In this document: positions 1 through 6,096 of the stretch, in pieces | Position numbering within the stretch: the first letter of the stretch is position 1 | How the letters are laid out: every line of letters starts with the position of its first letter | NCBI GenBank assembly: GCA_031289445.1 | Contig: JAITPL010000090.1 | Location: 1 to 7,226, forward strand | Direction: 5' to 3' | Length of the DNA: 7,226 nucleotides | From: Tannerella sp. | GTDB taxonomy: Bacteria; Bacteroidota; Bacteroidia; Bacteroidales; Tannerellaceae | The notes under the pieces: model-generated | Databases searched by the model: none | Told to the model about the DNA's origin: nothing | Seen by the model: the letters and a program-made list of their open reading frames with translations, nothing else | Made by a program: the position numbers and the translations under genes

Positions 1-68
1 TCAAAGGCGTTTTATACAACATGCCTTTAACCGTTTGGTTGGGAGTCCGGTTGCCCTGTGAAGAATAA
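1..68 (+). CDS. Possible C-terminal end of an upstream gene, unidentified
   Basis: Reading from base 3 gives 21 residues, starting KGVLYNMP and ending RLPCEE, followed by TAA TAA TGA in frame at 66-74. The base composition and the run of three stops fit the true end of a coding sequence rather than the repeat-rich DNA that follows. I do not recognise the protein. Only the tail is present, so no function is offered. A second frame stays open to a TGA at 59-61, and a 26-codon minus-strand frame also crosses the region, so the frame choice is uncertain. Confidence 0.4.
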   Translation, partial: KGVLYNMPLTVWLGVRLPCEE

Positions 69-131
69 TAATGATGTTCATTGTGATAATCGCTGAACTC
101 TTTGTCCTTTGTAAACGAACTTATAATACGA

Positions 132-151
132 TTTACACAATTATGTGTAAA
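132..151. promoter_or_regulatory. 8-bp palindrome with 4-base spacer, operator-like
   Basis: TTTACACA (132-139) and TGTGTAAA (144-151) are perfect inverted repeats separated by ATTA. The sequence is flanked by a near-perfect 12-base direct repeat, GTAAACGAACTT at 111-122 and GTAAACAAACTT at 147-158, 36 bases apart. The symmetry suits a dimeric repressor site or a weak hairpin. There is no U-run to support a terminator. No gene start lies next to it, so its role is unknown. Confidence 0.35.
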
Positions 152-173
152 CAAACTTGTGATATTTATCAAT

Positions 174-229
174 TAGTGATTAGTGAATAGTGAACATTGG
201 ATAGTGAATAGTGAACAGTTAATAGTAAA
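174..229 (+). repeat. Tandem heptamer array, consensus TAGTGAA (eight units)
   Basis: Eight consecutive 7-base units can be read without a gap: TAGTGAT, TAGTGAA, TAGTGAA, CATTGGA, TAGTGAA, TAGTGAA, CAGTTAA, TAGTAAA. Four are exact. The pattern also gives a 16-bp direct repeat at 181-196 and 202-217. It faces a second array of related inverted heptamers at 253-296. Confidence 0.8.
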
Positions 230-252
230 CGGTTGATTACAGTGTCTGCTGC

Positions 253-296
253 TTCGTTACTTCGTTATTCGTTATTCACTATTTGTTATTCGTTAT
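253..296 (+). repeat. Facing heptamer array, consensus TTCGTTA (six units)
   Basis: Units are TTCGTTA (253-259, plus one extra C), TTCGTTA (261-267), TTCGTTA (268-274), TTCACTA (275-281), TTTGTTA (282-288) and TTCGTTA (289-295). TTCACTA is the exact reverse complement of TAGTGAA. TTCGTTA differs at two bases, but as plus-strand RNA it still pairs with UAGUGAA throughout because both differences give G-U wobbles. Together with 188-229 it can form a long imperfect hairpin with a 23-base loop. Confidence 0.75.
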
Positions 297-304
297 TTCC
301 GACG

Positions 305-371
305 TCGTAGCATCTCCGATAAGAGACAAACTAGAAATTGACAATGACCTCGCAGCATCCCCGTTAGGGGA
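305..371 (+). repeat. Two copies of a 22-base hairpin repeat
   Basis: Positions 305-326 and 350-371 match at 17 of 22 positions and lie exactly 45 bases apart. The second copy folds as ATCCCC-GTTA-GGGGAT (357-372, six pairs). The first folds as TCTC/GAGA (313-316 with 323-326). The T315-A324 pair of copy one corresponds to C360-G369 of copy two, a compensatory change that favours a conserved structure. A third fragment, ATCTCCGAT, recurs at 449-457. The family is not one I can name. Confidence 0.6.
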
Positions 372-441
372 TACATATCAATAGAACACGGTATCATCCA
401 CACAAGTCCGTTGCAACAAAGTCATTGTCAATTGTCAATTG
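336..441. repeat. Inverted-repeat element with heptamer tail
   Basis: AATTGACAATGAC (336-348) is the perfect reverse complement of GTCATTGTCAATT (421-433), and 72 bases lie between the arms. The right arm continues as a 7-base repeat (TTGTCAA at 426-432 and 433-439). The enclosed DNA carries the GC-rich hairpin at 357-372. This resembles a small non-autonomous palindromic element, but I see no target-site duplication and no coding capacity. Confidence 0.5.
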
Positions 442-576
442 TTTTTGTATCTCCGATGGAAAATACTGTATAATAACCAAATAGCCATGCGATTATTAAC
501 AATTATTATAACCAAGTCTGAAGCCATTGGAAATAAGCGCTATCAGCATATAAAACATTCAATCCGTTCCGTTTTG

Positions 577-592
577 TTGAAAAAAATTTCAA
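577..592. promoter_or_regulatory. Palindrome upstream of the metK promoter
   Basis: TTGAAA (577-582) and TTTCAA (587-592) form a perfect 6-bp inverted repeat around AAAA, extendable by two G-T pairs. It lies about 30-45 bases before the -7 box at 623, where an activator or repressor could act. In such AT-rich DNA it may be chance. Confidence 0.2.
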
Positions 593-622
593 TGCAATGA
601 TATATAATTCAAAAATTATTCG

Positions 623-630
623 TATCTTTG
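623..630 (+). promoter_or_regulatory. Bacteroidota-type -7 box for metK
   Basis: TATCTTTG matches the Bacteroidota consensus TAnnTTTG in all fixed positions. Transcription would begin near 636-638, leaving a leader of about 150 bases before the metK start. The riboswitch-like fold starts a few bases after that point, which supports both calls. I do not see a good -33 TTG at the usual distance. Confidence 0.7.
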
Positions 631-642
631 CAGCCGAATTGA

Positions 643-697
643 CGTGGACAGATTTGTACTGCTTGCAACCACAGGAAAAAATGCTAAATTGCTAAAA
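643..697 (+). promoter_or_regulatory. Candidate SAM-II riboswitch in the metK leader
   Basis: The order and spacing of conserved SAM-II parts are present. P1 is GTGG (644-647) with CCAC (669-672). GATTT (651-655), a 7-base linker and TTGCAA (663-668) follow in the P1 loop, and a 10-base A-rich stretch then leads to GCTAAA (683-688). The pseudoknot would pair U663, U664, G665, C666 and A667 with A687, A686, C684, G683 and U682, leaving U685 unpaired at the position that contacts SAM in the known structure. The loop spacing (GATTT, seven bases, TTGCAA) equals that of the crystallised SAM-II RNA as I remember it. Oddities are a short 4-bp P1 and three extra bases (ACA) between P1 and GATTT. The gene controlled makes SAM, so feedback repression is the natural role. 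Confidence 0.72.
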
Positions 698-786
698 CTT
701 GCTTTTTGCCGTTTTGCGGTATGCACATATCCCCCCACCTATCAGTTCATTACTAATGTATTCTAACTTCTAAATTTATTAAAGTA

Positions 787-2076
787 ATGGCTTATTTATT
801 TACATCAGAATCGGTGTCGGAAGGACACCCCGACAAAGTTGCCGACCAGATTTCGGACGCTTTATTAGATGAGTTTCTTGCGCATGACAGGGACTCCAAA
901 GTAGCAATCGAGTCGTTTGTTACAACCGGACAGGTTGTAGTAGGCGGCGAAGTCAAATCCAACGCTTATGTGGATGTGCAGGACACTGTGCGCCGCGTTA
1001 TCGAGAAGATAGGCTATACCAAGAGCGAATATCAGTTCGAGGCGAAGTCGTGCGGCATTCTTTCGGCTATCCACGAGCAGAGTGCGGACATCAATCGCGG
1101 CGTCGAGCGTGCCGACCCGTACGAGCAGGGCGCAGGCGACCAGGGCATGATGTTCGGCTATGCCACTAACGAGACGGACAACTATATGCCTCTCGCTCTC
1201 GACCTCGCCCACAGTCTGCTGAGCGAGCTGTCGCTTATCCGCAACAAAGAGATTGAGAAGATGCCCTATCTGCGTCCCGACGCTAAAAGTCAGGTTACGA
1301 TAGAGTACGAAGACAACGGTACGCCACGCCGTATCGATACTATTGTTATCTCGACCCAGCACGACGAATTTGTTACCGTCGGCGAGGGGCGTACTCAAGC
1401 CGAGGCCGACCTCGAGATGCAGCGCCAAATAACGGAAGACGTGAAGACGATTCTTATACCTCGCGTTAAAGCGCAGTATCCCGCCAAAGTGCAGGCTCTG
1501 TTTGATGACAGCATCACTTATTTCGTCAACCCGACAGGTAAGTTTGTTATCGGCGGCCCGCATGGCGATACCGGTCTGACCGGTCGCAAGATTATTGTCG
1601 ATACCTACGGAGGCAAGGGTGCACACGGTGGCGGCGCATTTTCGGGTAAAGACCCCTCGAAGGTTGACCGCTCGGCAGCCTACGCCGCACGTCATATAGC
1701 CAAAAACCTCGTAGCCGCAGGCATTACCGACGAAGCGCTCGTGCAGGTCTCTTATGCTATTGGCGTCGCCCGTCCGATGAATATCTTCGTCAACACTTAC
1801 GGACGCTCGAAGGTAGCCATCTCCGACGGCGAGATAGCAGCCAAGATAGGTGAAATCTTCGACCTGCGCCCCAAAGCTATCGAGGAACGCCTCAAACTGC
1901 GTAACCCTATCTATCTCGAAACAGCTTCCTACGGACACGTAGGCCGTATTCCGGCTACCGTGCGAAAGACCTTCAGTTCGCGCTACTCCGCACCGGTAGA
2001 GTGCGAAGTCGAACTCTTTACATGGGAGAAACTCGATTTCGTGGATACAATCAAAAAAGCTTTCTTAGCATCATAA
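787..2076 (+). CDS. metK: S-adenosylmethionine synthetase (methionine adenosyltransferase)
   Basis: This cytosolic enzyme condenses ATP with methionine to S-adenosylmethionine, releasing phosphate and diphosphate. At 429 residues it is a full bacterial-type protein. GHPDK (residues 13-17) carries the catalytic histidine (His14) and a metal-binding aspartate. GAGDQG (115-120) is family signature 1, and [16 protein letters not shown] (281-296), the flexible-loop and active-site signature 2, has its lysine and aspartate intact. [13 protein letters not shown] (257-269) is also typical. The ATG at 787 gives the standard [17 protein letters not shown] start. There is no Shine-Dalgarno sequence, only AT-rich DNA, as is usual in this phylum. 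The gene has its own promoter and a SAM-II-like leader, so its expression is probably lowered when SAM is plentiful. It reads as intact. Confidence 0.97.
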   Translation: MAYLFTSESVSEGHPDKVADQISDALLDEFLAHDRDSKVAIESFVTTGQVVVGGEVKSNAYVDVQDTVRRVIEKIGYTKSEYQFEAKSCGILSAIHEQSADINRGVERADPYEQGAGDQGMMFGYATNETDNYMPLALDLAHSLLSELSLIRNKEIEKMPYLRPDAKSQVTIEYEDNGTPRRIDTIVISTQHDEFVTVGEGRTQAEADLEMQRQITEDVKTILIPRVKAQYPAKVQALFDDSITYFVNPTGKFVIGGPHGDTGLTGRKIIVDTYGGKGAHGGGAFSGKDPSKVDRSAAYAARHIAKNLVAAGITDEALVQVSYAIGVARPMNIFVNTYGRSKVAISDGEIAAKIGEIFDLRPKAIEERLKLRNPIYLETASYGHVGRIPATVRKTFSSRYSAPVECEVELFTWEKLDFVDTIKKAFLAS

Positions 2077-2086
2077 CAGGAAATAA

Positions 2087-2100
2087 TTCTCAATTCTCAA
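2087..2100 (+). repeat. Tandem heptamer TTCTCAA x2
   Basis: TTCTCAA occurs twice in tandem in the metK-rplY gap, just before the rplY -7 box. It repeats the 7-base period seen at 174-229, 253-296 and 426-439. Confidence 0.6.
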
Positions 2101-2110
2101 TTATTATCCG

Positions 2111-2118
2111 TATCTTTG
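2111..2118 (+). promoter_or_regulatory. Bacteroidota-type -7 box for the rplY operon
   Basis: TATCTTTG is identical to the metK box and lies 91 bases before the rplY ATG, predicting transcription from about 2124. It implies that rplY and the genes after it are not solely dependent on read-through from metK. No clear -33 element is visible. Confidence 0.65.
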
Positions 2119-2201
2119 CACCGCTTTTTGAAGCCTGTCAAGGTGTGATGGGGAATTAGGAAGCAAAACTAATTTTGAGTAACACATTAATTATCAACAA
2201 A

Positions 2202-2855
2202 ATGAAGACATTTAAATTAGAAGCGACGCCGAGAGAGGCGTTCGGCAAGAAAGCATCGAAAGAGATGCGCAAACAAGGATTAGTACCTGCCGTATTATAC
2301 GGTCAGCAACCGGTTGAGCTGCCTTTGCAAAACGCTCTCAACTTCGGCGAAAAAGTAGTAGAGATAGGTGGCGGTAAAGGCCTGCTCGTAACTGAATTGA
2401 CAGTAACGACCGAAGGCGTGCGCAAACTTATCTACTCGCCCGACATCTTCCTCGTAGAGATTGAGATTAAGGGTAACAAGGCCGTCAAAGCCATACTGCA
2501 AGCTTCGCAGTATCACCCTGTCACGGACAATCTGCTGCACATAGATTTCCTTGAGGTGTTCGACGACAAACCTATCCAGATGGAAGTGCCTATCGAGTTG
2601 GTTGGTCACGCAGCCGGTGTACGCTCCGGCGGTAAGCTGAACCAGACGATGCGCAAATTGAAGGTCGTAGGTCTGGCCGCCAATATCCCCGAAAAACTGG
2701 AGATAAACATTGACCATCTCGAACTTGGTAAGGTTATCAAGGTAGGCGAGTTGCAGTTCGACAATATCGAGCTTATCAGTCCGAAGAACTCCGTTGTCTG
2801 TATGGTCAAGATGACCCGCGCCGCACAGAGCGCCGCTACTGCCGCCTCCAAATAA
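2202..2855 (+). CDS. rplY: 50S ribosomal protein L25/general stress protein CTC
   Basis: L25 binds 5S rRNA in the central protuberance of the large ribosomal subunit. From the ATG at 2202 the protein has 217 residues, the long two-domain CTC/TL5 form rather than the short E. coli form. The N-terminal L25 barrel spans about residues 1-117, starting [17 protein letters not shown] and including the conserved [14 protein letters not shown] (103-116). The C-terminal domain spans about 120-205, with the typical [12 protein letters not shown] (135-146). It ends in an Ala/Ser-rich tail. I chose the ATG at 2202 over an in-frame TTG at 2175, because homology starts at MKTFKLEA and the nine extra residues look non-coding. 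It begins a four-gene run, with pth only five bases after its stop. Confidence 0.95.
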   Translation: MKTFKLEATPREAFGKKASKEMRKQGLVPAVLYGQQPVELPLQNALNFGEKVVEIGGGKGLLVTELTVTTEGVRKLIYSPDIFLVEIEIKGNKAVKAILQASQYHPVTDNLLHIDFLEVFDDKPIQMEVPIELVGHAAGVRSGGKLNQTMRKLKVVGLAANIPEKLEINIDHLELGKVIKVGELQFDNIELISPKNSVVCMVKMTRAAQSAATAASK

Positions 2856-2860
2856 CAGAA

Positions 2861-3424
2861 ATGAAATATTTGGTTGCAGGATTGGGTAATATCGGCGAGG
2901 AGTATCTCGGTACGCGCCATAATATCGGATTCAGAATCGTCAACGAGTTAGCGGGTGCAGCGGGAGCGTCGTTTACCGAAGAGCGATACGGCGCTATAGC
3001 CCGTATGCGGGTCAAGAACGCCGAGTTAGTCGTGCTCAAGCCCAACACATACATGAATCTCAGCGGTAACGCCGTGCGTTACTGGCTACAGAAAGAAGCA
3101 TTGCCGGTAGAGCAGTTGCTTGTCGTTGTCGATGACCTCTCGTTGCCGTTGGGCAGTCTGCGAATCAAACCCAAAGGCAGTCATGCGGGGCATAACGGAT
3201 TGCGCAATATCGAAGAGACGCTCGGCACGGCAACGTATGCACGAATCCGCTTCGGTATAGGCAATGATTTTTCTTTGGGTCGGCAGATTGATTTCGTGCT
3301 GAGCAAGTTCAGCAACGAAGAGTTGGAGCATATCCCGGAGCGCGTGAAGATTGCCGCCGAGATGGTGCGCAGTTTCTGCCTGTCGGGTATTGACGTCACT
3401 CAGAATCTGTTCAATAACAAGTAA
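2861..3424 (+). CDS. pth: Peptidyl-tRNA hydrolase
   Basis: Pth cleaves the ester bond of peptidyl-tRNAs that fall off the ribosome, returning tRNA to the pool. It acts in the cytosol and is normally essential. The 187-residue length is typical. Key residues are all present: Asn10 in GLGN, catalytic His20 in GTRHNIGF (17-24), the substrate-binding Asn68 region in [10 protein letters not shown] (60-69; the asparagine here is residue 66), Asp92 in [10 protein letters not shown] and Asn112 in [12 protein letters not shown] (106-117). The gene starts five bases after rplY and ends twelve before the S4 gene, so it is surely co-transcribed. The rplY-pth pairing is common across bacteria. Confidence 0.96.
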   Translation: MKYLVAGLGNIGEEYLGTRHNIGFRIVNELAGAAGASFTEERYGAIARMRVKNAELVVLKPNTYMNLSGNAVRYWLQKEALPVEQLLVVVDDLSLPLGSLRIKPKGSHAGHNGLRNIEETLGTATYARIRFGIGNDFSLGRQIDFVLSKFSNEELEHIPERVKIAAEMVRSFCLSGIDVTQNLFNNK

Positions 3425-3436
3425 CAGAACACTTTT

Positions 3437-3847
3437 ATGGATGAAGTACGTATAGATAAATGGTTGTGGGCGGTGCGCGTTTTCAAGACGCGCACCGTCG
3501 CTACTGACGCCTGCAAGAAAAATCGTGTCTCGATAGGCGGCGTCAACGTCAAACCGTCGAGGGTGATACGGACAGGCGAGGTCATTGCCGTGCGCAAACC
3601 GCCCGTTACCTATTCGTTTCGCGTGCTTGGACTGACTCAGAACCGTCTTGGCGCAAAGCTTGTGCCACAGTATCTCGAAAACGTTACTCCCCCTGAACAG
3701 TATGAAATCCTCGAAATGAACCGCATCACCGGCTTCGTCAATCGAGCTAAAGGTCTCGGTCGTCCTACCAAGAAAGATCGCCGCGAACTCGATGAGTTCA
3801 CCGTCGCGGATATTGATGATACAGAGGAATTTGACTGGGACGAATGA
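3437..3847 (+). CDS. hslR: S4-domain RNA-binding protein, Hsp15 family
   Basis: This family binds 50S subunits carrying a nascent chain stuck on peptidyl-tRNA and helps free and recycle them. The 136-residue protein has an N-terminal S4 domain (about 3-60), starting VRIDKWLWAVRVFKTRT with the basic helix that contacts RNA. A basic GRPTKKDRR segment (108-116), typical of the family, and a strongly acidic tail (about 119-136) follow. Its place right after pth is functionally apt, since both deal with stalled peptidyl-tRNA. Its last four bases overlap the next gene (ATGA), pointing to translational coupling. The symbol rests on family similarity; equivalence to E. coli Hsp15 is inferred. Confidence 0.88.
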   Translation: MDEVRIDKWLWAVRVFKTRTVATDACKKNRVSIGGVNVKPSRVIRTGEVIAVRKPPVTYSFRVLGLTQNRLGAKLVPQYLENVTPPEQYEILEMNRITGFVNRAKGLGRPTKKDRRELDEFTVADIDDTEEFDWDE

Positions 3848-4200
3848 AGATTTTCATGATCATAGCCGGCACGATTTGCCTGGCGCTTGGGGTGATAGGG
3901 ATATTTGTGCCCCTGCTGCCTACGACGCCATTTTTGTTGCTTGCCGCCGCCGCTTACTTCAGGGGGTCGGCACGTCTCTACGCATGGCTGATGAATCACA
4001 AATATTTTGGCCCCTATATCCGCAATTTCCGCGAAAACAAAACTATTCCCCTGAGAGCTAAGGTCTTTTCTATCGCTCTTATGTGGCTTACAATGGGGTA
4101 TTGTATCTTTTTCCTTCCTCTTCATCTCTGGTTGCGCTTCGTCCTCGCCGCCATCGGCGTCGGCGTCACCCGTCATATTTTATCTTACAAAACGAAATAA
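3844..4200 (+). CDS. YbaN/DUF454 family inner-membrane protein
   Basis: This is a 118-residue membrane protein of unknown function. Hydrophobic segments lie at about residues 3-22, 26-38, 74-92 and 96-110. The conserved block of the family is visible as GVIGIFVPLLPTTPFLLLAA (16-35), followed by a serine/arginine turn and HKYFGPYIRNF (52-62). The ATG overlaps the TGA of the S4 gene by four bases (3844-3847), so it is the fourth gene of the rplY unit and probably coupled in translation. It ends 60 bases before the convergent mutL stop. DUF454 proteins have no settled role, and operon position alone does not show a ribosomal one. Confidence 0.85.
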   Translation: MKIFMIIAGTICLALGVIGIFVPLLPTTPFLLLAAAAYFRGSARLYAWLMNHKYFGPYIRNFRENKTIPLRAKVFSIALMWLTMGYCIFFLPLHLWLRFVLAAIGVGVTRHILSYKTK

Positions 4201-4206
4201 TGCAAC

Positions 4207-4286
4207 TTTCATAATGACAGTTTGCGGCTGATTTAATCTTAGCGCCAAAGCAGGATTATTTCATAATGACAGTTTGCGGCTGATTT
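4207..4286. repeat. Perfect 28-bp direct repeat at the mutL 3' end
   Basis: Positions 4207-4234 and 4259-4286 are identical over 28 bases, with 24 bases between them. The right copy holds the last eight codons and stop of mutL plus two bases beyond; the left copy lies in the gap to the DUF454 gene. The offset is 52 bases, not a multiple of three, so the extra copy is out of frame with mutL. Similarity stops sharply at both ends, so this is a short duplication or insertion scar, not a longer tandem duplication. Confidence 0.9.
4234..4258. terminator. Possible bidirectional terminator hairpin between convergent genes
   Basis: Bases 4234-4240 pair with 4252-4258 (one T-G wobble), A4241 bulges, and GC (4242-4243) pairs with GC (4250-4251) around a GCCAAA loop, nine pairs in all. 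The position between the ends of the DUF454 gene and mutL is where a terminator for both directions is expected. The stem is AT-rich and the flanking T/A runs are short, so it would be weak. Confidence 0.35.
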
Positions 4287-6078
4287 CCTCGTCGCTGAGG
4301 ACGGTCAGTACGGGCAGGCCGTCGGGCGTCAGTCCGTGCGAATCGAGTGAAAACAGCGAGGCCACGAGTGAATCCATCTCTTCGGGCGTAAGTGTCTTGC
4401 CCGAACGTATAGCCGTCGTTTTCGCAAGCGAGAGAGCTATCTTTTCGATTTGCAGTTCGACGCCTCCTACACCGCTCTCGGTAGCTGCCGCGAGTGCGTC
4501 CTTGACGAGCGCCGAGGGGTTGCTGCCTGTCGCATCCGCAGGAACGGCATGAACGGCGTAACTGCCGCCTCCCATGCAGCCAATATCGAAGCCAAGATAG
4601 CGCATCTCGTCGGCCATAGTCGTCAGTATCGAAGCCTCCGCAGCCGTCAGTTCGACTATTTCGGGAAAAAGCAAGGTCTGCGAAGCAGCGCACTGGCGAT
4701 TGATATTCCTCATATAGCGTTCGTAGAGCGTTCGTACATGCGCCCGATGCTGATCAATAATAACCAAACCCGATTTTAACATAGTGATGATAAAGCGGTT
4801 TTTGTATTGAAAGCAAGTGTTGGTTACTTCGGCAAACAGCGCCTTATCCGTCAAATCGTCGGTAGAGGTTTTTTCTTTTTCAAAACCTTGATACAGAGCC
4901 TCCCAGTTGTCGGTAGGACGCCGAGCCTTCCCTAAGTCCTCCAAAAGAGGAGGTTGAGATTTGAAAGGATTGAAGTCGGGGTTGACAGTCAGCGGAGGAT
5001 TCCTGACATTAAACGAATTGTCGGCAGAAGGTGTAAAAACAGGCATCTCTATCAAGCCTGCGCCCTCGAAATCTATGGACGGTACGGAGTTGGATTTAGC
5101 AAGCGTCTCGCGCACAGCCGAATGGAAGATTTGCCATACGGCATGTTCGTTCTCGAATTTTATTTCGGTCTTGGTAGGATGGATATTGACGTCGATGCTT
5201 GCGGGGTCGAGGGTAAAATAGATGAAATAATCGGGCATGTCGCCGGCAGGTATCATCTGCTCGTAAGCTTGCATCAGGGCGCGGTGGAAATAGGGATGGC
5301 GTATATATCGACCGTTGACGAAGAAATATTGCAGTGCGCCACGCTTCCTGACTGCTTCGAGGCAGCTGACGAAGCCGTGAACAGCCACAAGCGAGGTCTC
5401 GGTATCGACAGTCAGCAGTTTGCGGTCCATGCTCTTGCCGAAAACGTCGCTGATACGTTGTCGGACGTTTGACGCGGGCAGATCGAAGACAGTTGCGTCG
5501 TTATGCCGCAAAGCGAAAGCGACGGCAGGATTGACCAGCGCCACACGCTCAAACTCCGTCAGTATATGCCGGAACTCGGCGTCGTTGGATTTAAGAAACT
5601 TGCGGCGTGCAGGCACATTGTAAAAGAGATTCTTGACAGAGAAAACGCTGCCTTCACTACAAGCTGCCGGCGTAGCATCTTCGAGCGCCGAGCCTGCAAT
5701 AGAAAGAGAGAAACCGACCTCGCTACCCTTTACCCGCGTGCGCAGTTCTACCTGCGCCACAGCTGCTATCGAAGCCAGCGCCTCCCCCCTAAATCCCATT
5801 GTGCCGAGCGTAAACAAGTCTTCGGCGGTAGATATTTTGGAGGTGGCGTGGCGCTCGAAAGCCATACGCGCATCCGTCTCGCTCATGCCCTTGCCGTCGT
5901 CGATTACCTGCACCAGTGTTCGCCCTGCGTCCTTGATGTTCACGGCGATATTCACGGCGCCTGCATCGACGGCGTTTTCCATCAACTCTTTCACTACCGA
6001 GGCCGGGCGTTGAATGACTTCGCCGGCAGCTATCTGATTTGCTATATGGTCGGGCAGCAAGTGTATTATATCGCTCAT
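4261..6078 (-). CDS. mutL: DNA mismatch repair protein MutL
   Basis: MutL is the ATP-driven matchmaker that links MutS bound at a mismatch to strand removal. The 605-residue product is full length. The N-terminal GHKL ATPase is intact: ELMENAVDAGA (31-41), DDGKGM (60-65), GFRGEAL (95-101) and NIHPTKTEIKF (298-308). A variable linker at about 325-410 leads to the C-terminal dimerisation domain. There the nuclease motif DQHAxxExxxxE of MutH-independent MutL proteins reads DQHRAHVRTLYE (442-453), with Val448 in place of the first glutamate. The usual ACHxAIR reads AKTTAIR (552-558), and CPHGRP reads TPDGLP (584-589). The metal ligands therefore seem absent. The gene follows the tail-anchored protein gene by 18 bases, and its 3' end is duplicated downstream. 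Confidence 0.96.
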   Translation of the reverse strand: MSDIIHLLPDHIANQIAAGEVIQRPASVVKELMENAVDAGAVNIAVNIKDAGRTLVQVIDDGKGMSETDARMAFERHATSKISTAEDLFTLGTMGFRGEALASIAAVAQVELRTRVKGSEVGFSLSIAGSALEDATPAACSEGSVFSVKNLFYNVPARRKFLKSNDAEFRHILTEFERVALVNPAVAFALRHNDATVFDLPASNVRQRISDVFGKSMDRKLLTVDTETSLVAVHGFVSCLEAVRKRGALQYFFVNGRYIRHPYFHRALMQAYEQMIPAGDMPDYFIYFTLDPASIDVNIHPTKTEIKFENEHAVWQIFHSAVRETLAKSNSVPSIDFEGAGLIEMPVFTPSADNSFNVRNPPLTVNPDFNPFKSQPPLLEDLGKARRPTDNWEALYQGFEKEKTSTDDLTDKALFAEVTNTCFQYKNRFIITMLKSGLVIIDQHRAHVRTLYERYMRNINRQCAASQTLLFPEIVELTAAEASILTTMADEMRYLGFDIGCMGGGSYAVHAVPADATGSNPSALVKDALAAATESGVGGVELQIEKIALSLAKTTAIRSGKTLTPEEMDSLVASLFSLDSHGLTPDGLPVLTVLSDEEISRKLSL

Positions 6079-6096
6079 TACAGGACTGTCAACAAA

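Larger units (their letters stand above)
69..622. other. Long AT-rich intergenic region with clustered repeats
   Basis: About 550 bases separate the putative upstream gene end from the metK promoter. I see no open frame with coding character and no tRNA or rRNA. The region holds an 8-bp palindrome (132-151), two facing heptamer arrays (174-229 and 253-296), two related hairpin repeats (305-326 and 350-371), an inverted-repeat element (336-433), an 8-bp direct repeat ATAACCAA (473-480 and 508-515) and a palindrome just upstream of the promoter (577-592). It is the most repeat-dense part of the window. Confidence 0.7.

Noticed and set aside
1..81. 26-codon minus-strand frame ending at base 1
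   Set aside because: It is short and basic and resembles no family. The plus-strand reading with three stops in a row is a better explanation.
174..296. CRISPR-like array
   Set aside because: The units are seven bases with no unique spacers between them, and there are no cas genes in view. It is a tandem heptamer array.
707..721. Intrinsic terminator in the metK leader (CCG-TTTTG-CGG hairpin)
   Set aside because: The stem is only five pairs including a wobble, and no U-run follows. It is more likely an alternative to the longer 664-725 helix.
865..1938. 357-codon open frame antisense to metK
   Set aside because: metK on the other strand carries every family signature over the same bases. 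The antisense product has no recognisable domain, and long open antisense frames are common opposite GC-biased codons.
2175..2201. TTG start adding nine residues to L25
   Set aside because: The L25 homology begins exactly at the ATG at 2202, and the extra residues come from AT-rich leader sequence.
4256..4693. 145-codon minus-strand frame that crosses the mutL end
   Set aside because: It is an alternative frame inside the C-terminal domain of mutL with a low-complexity Arg-rich translation.
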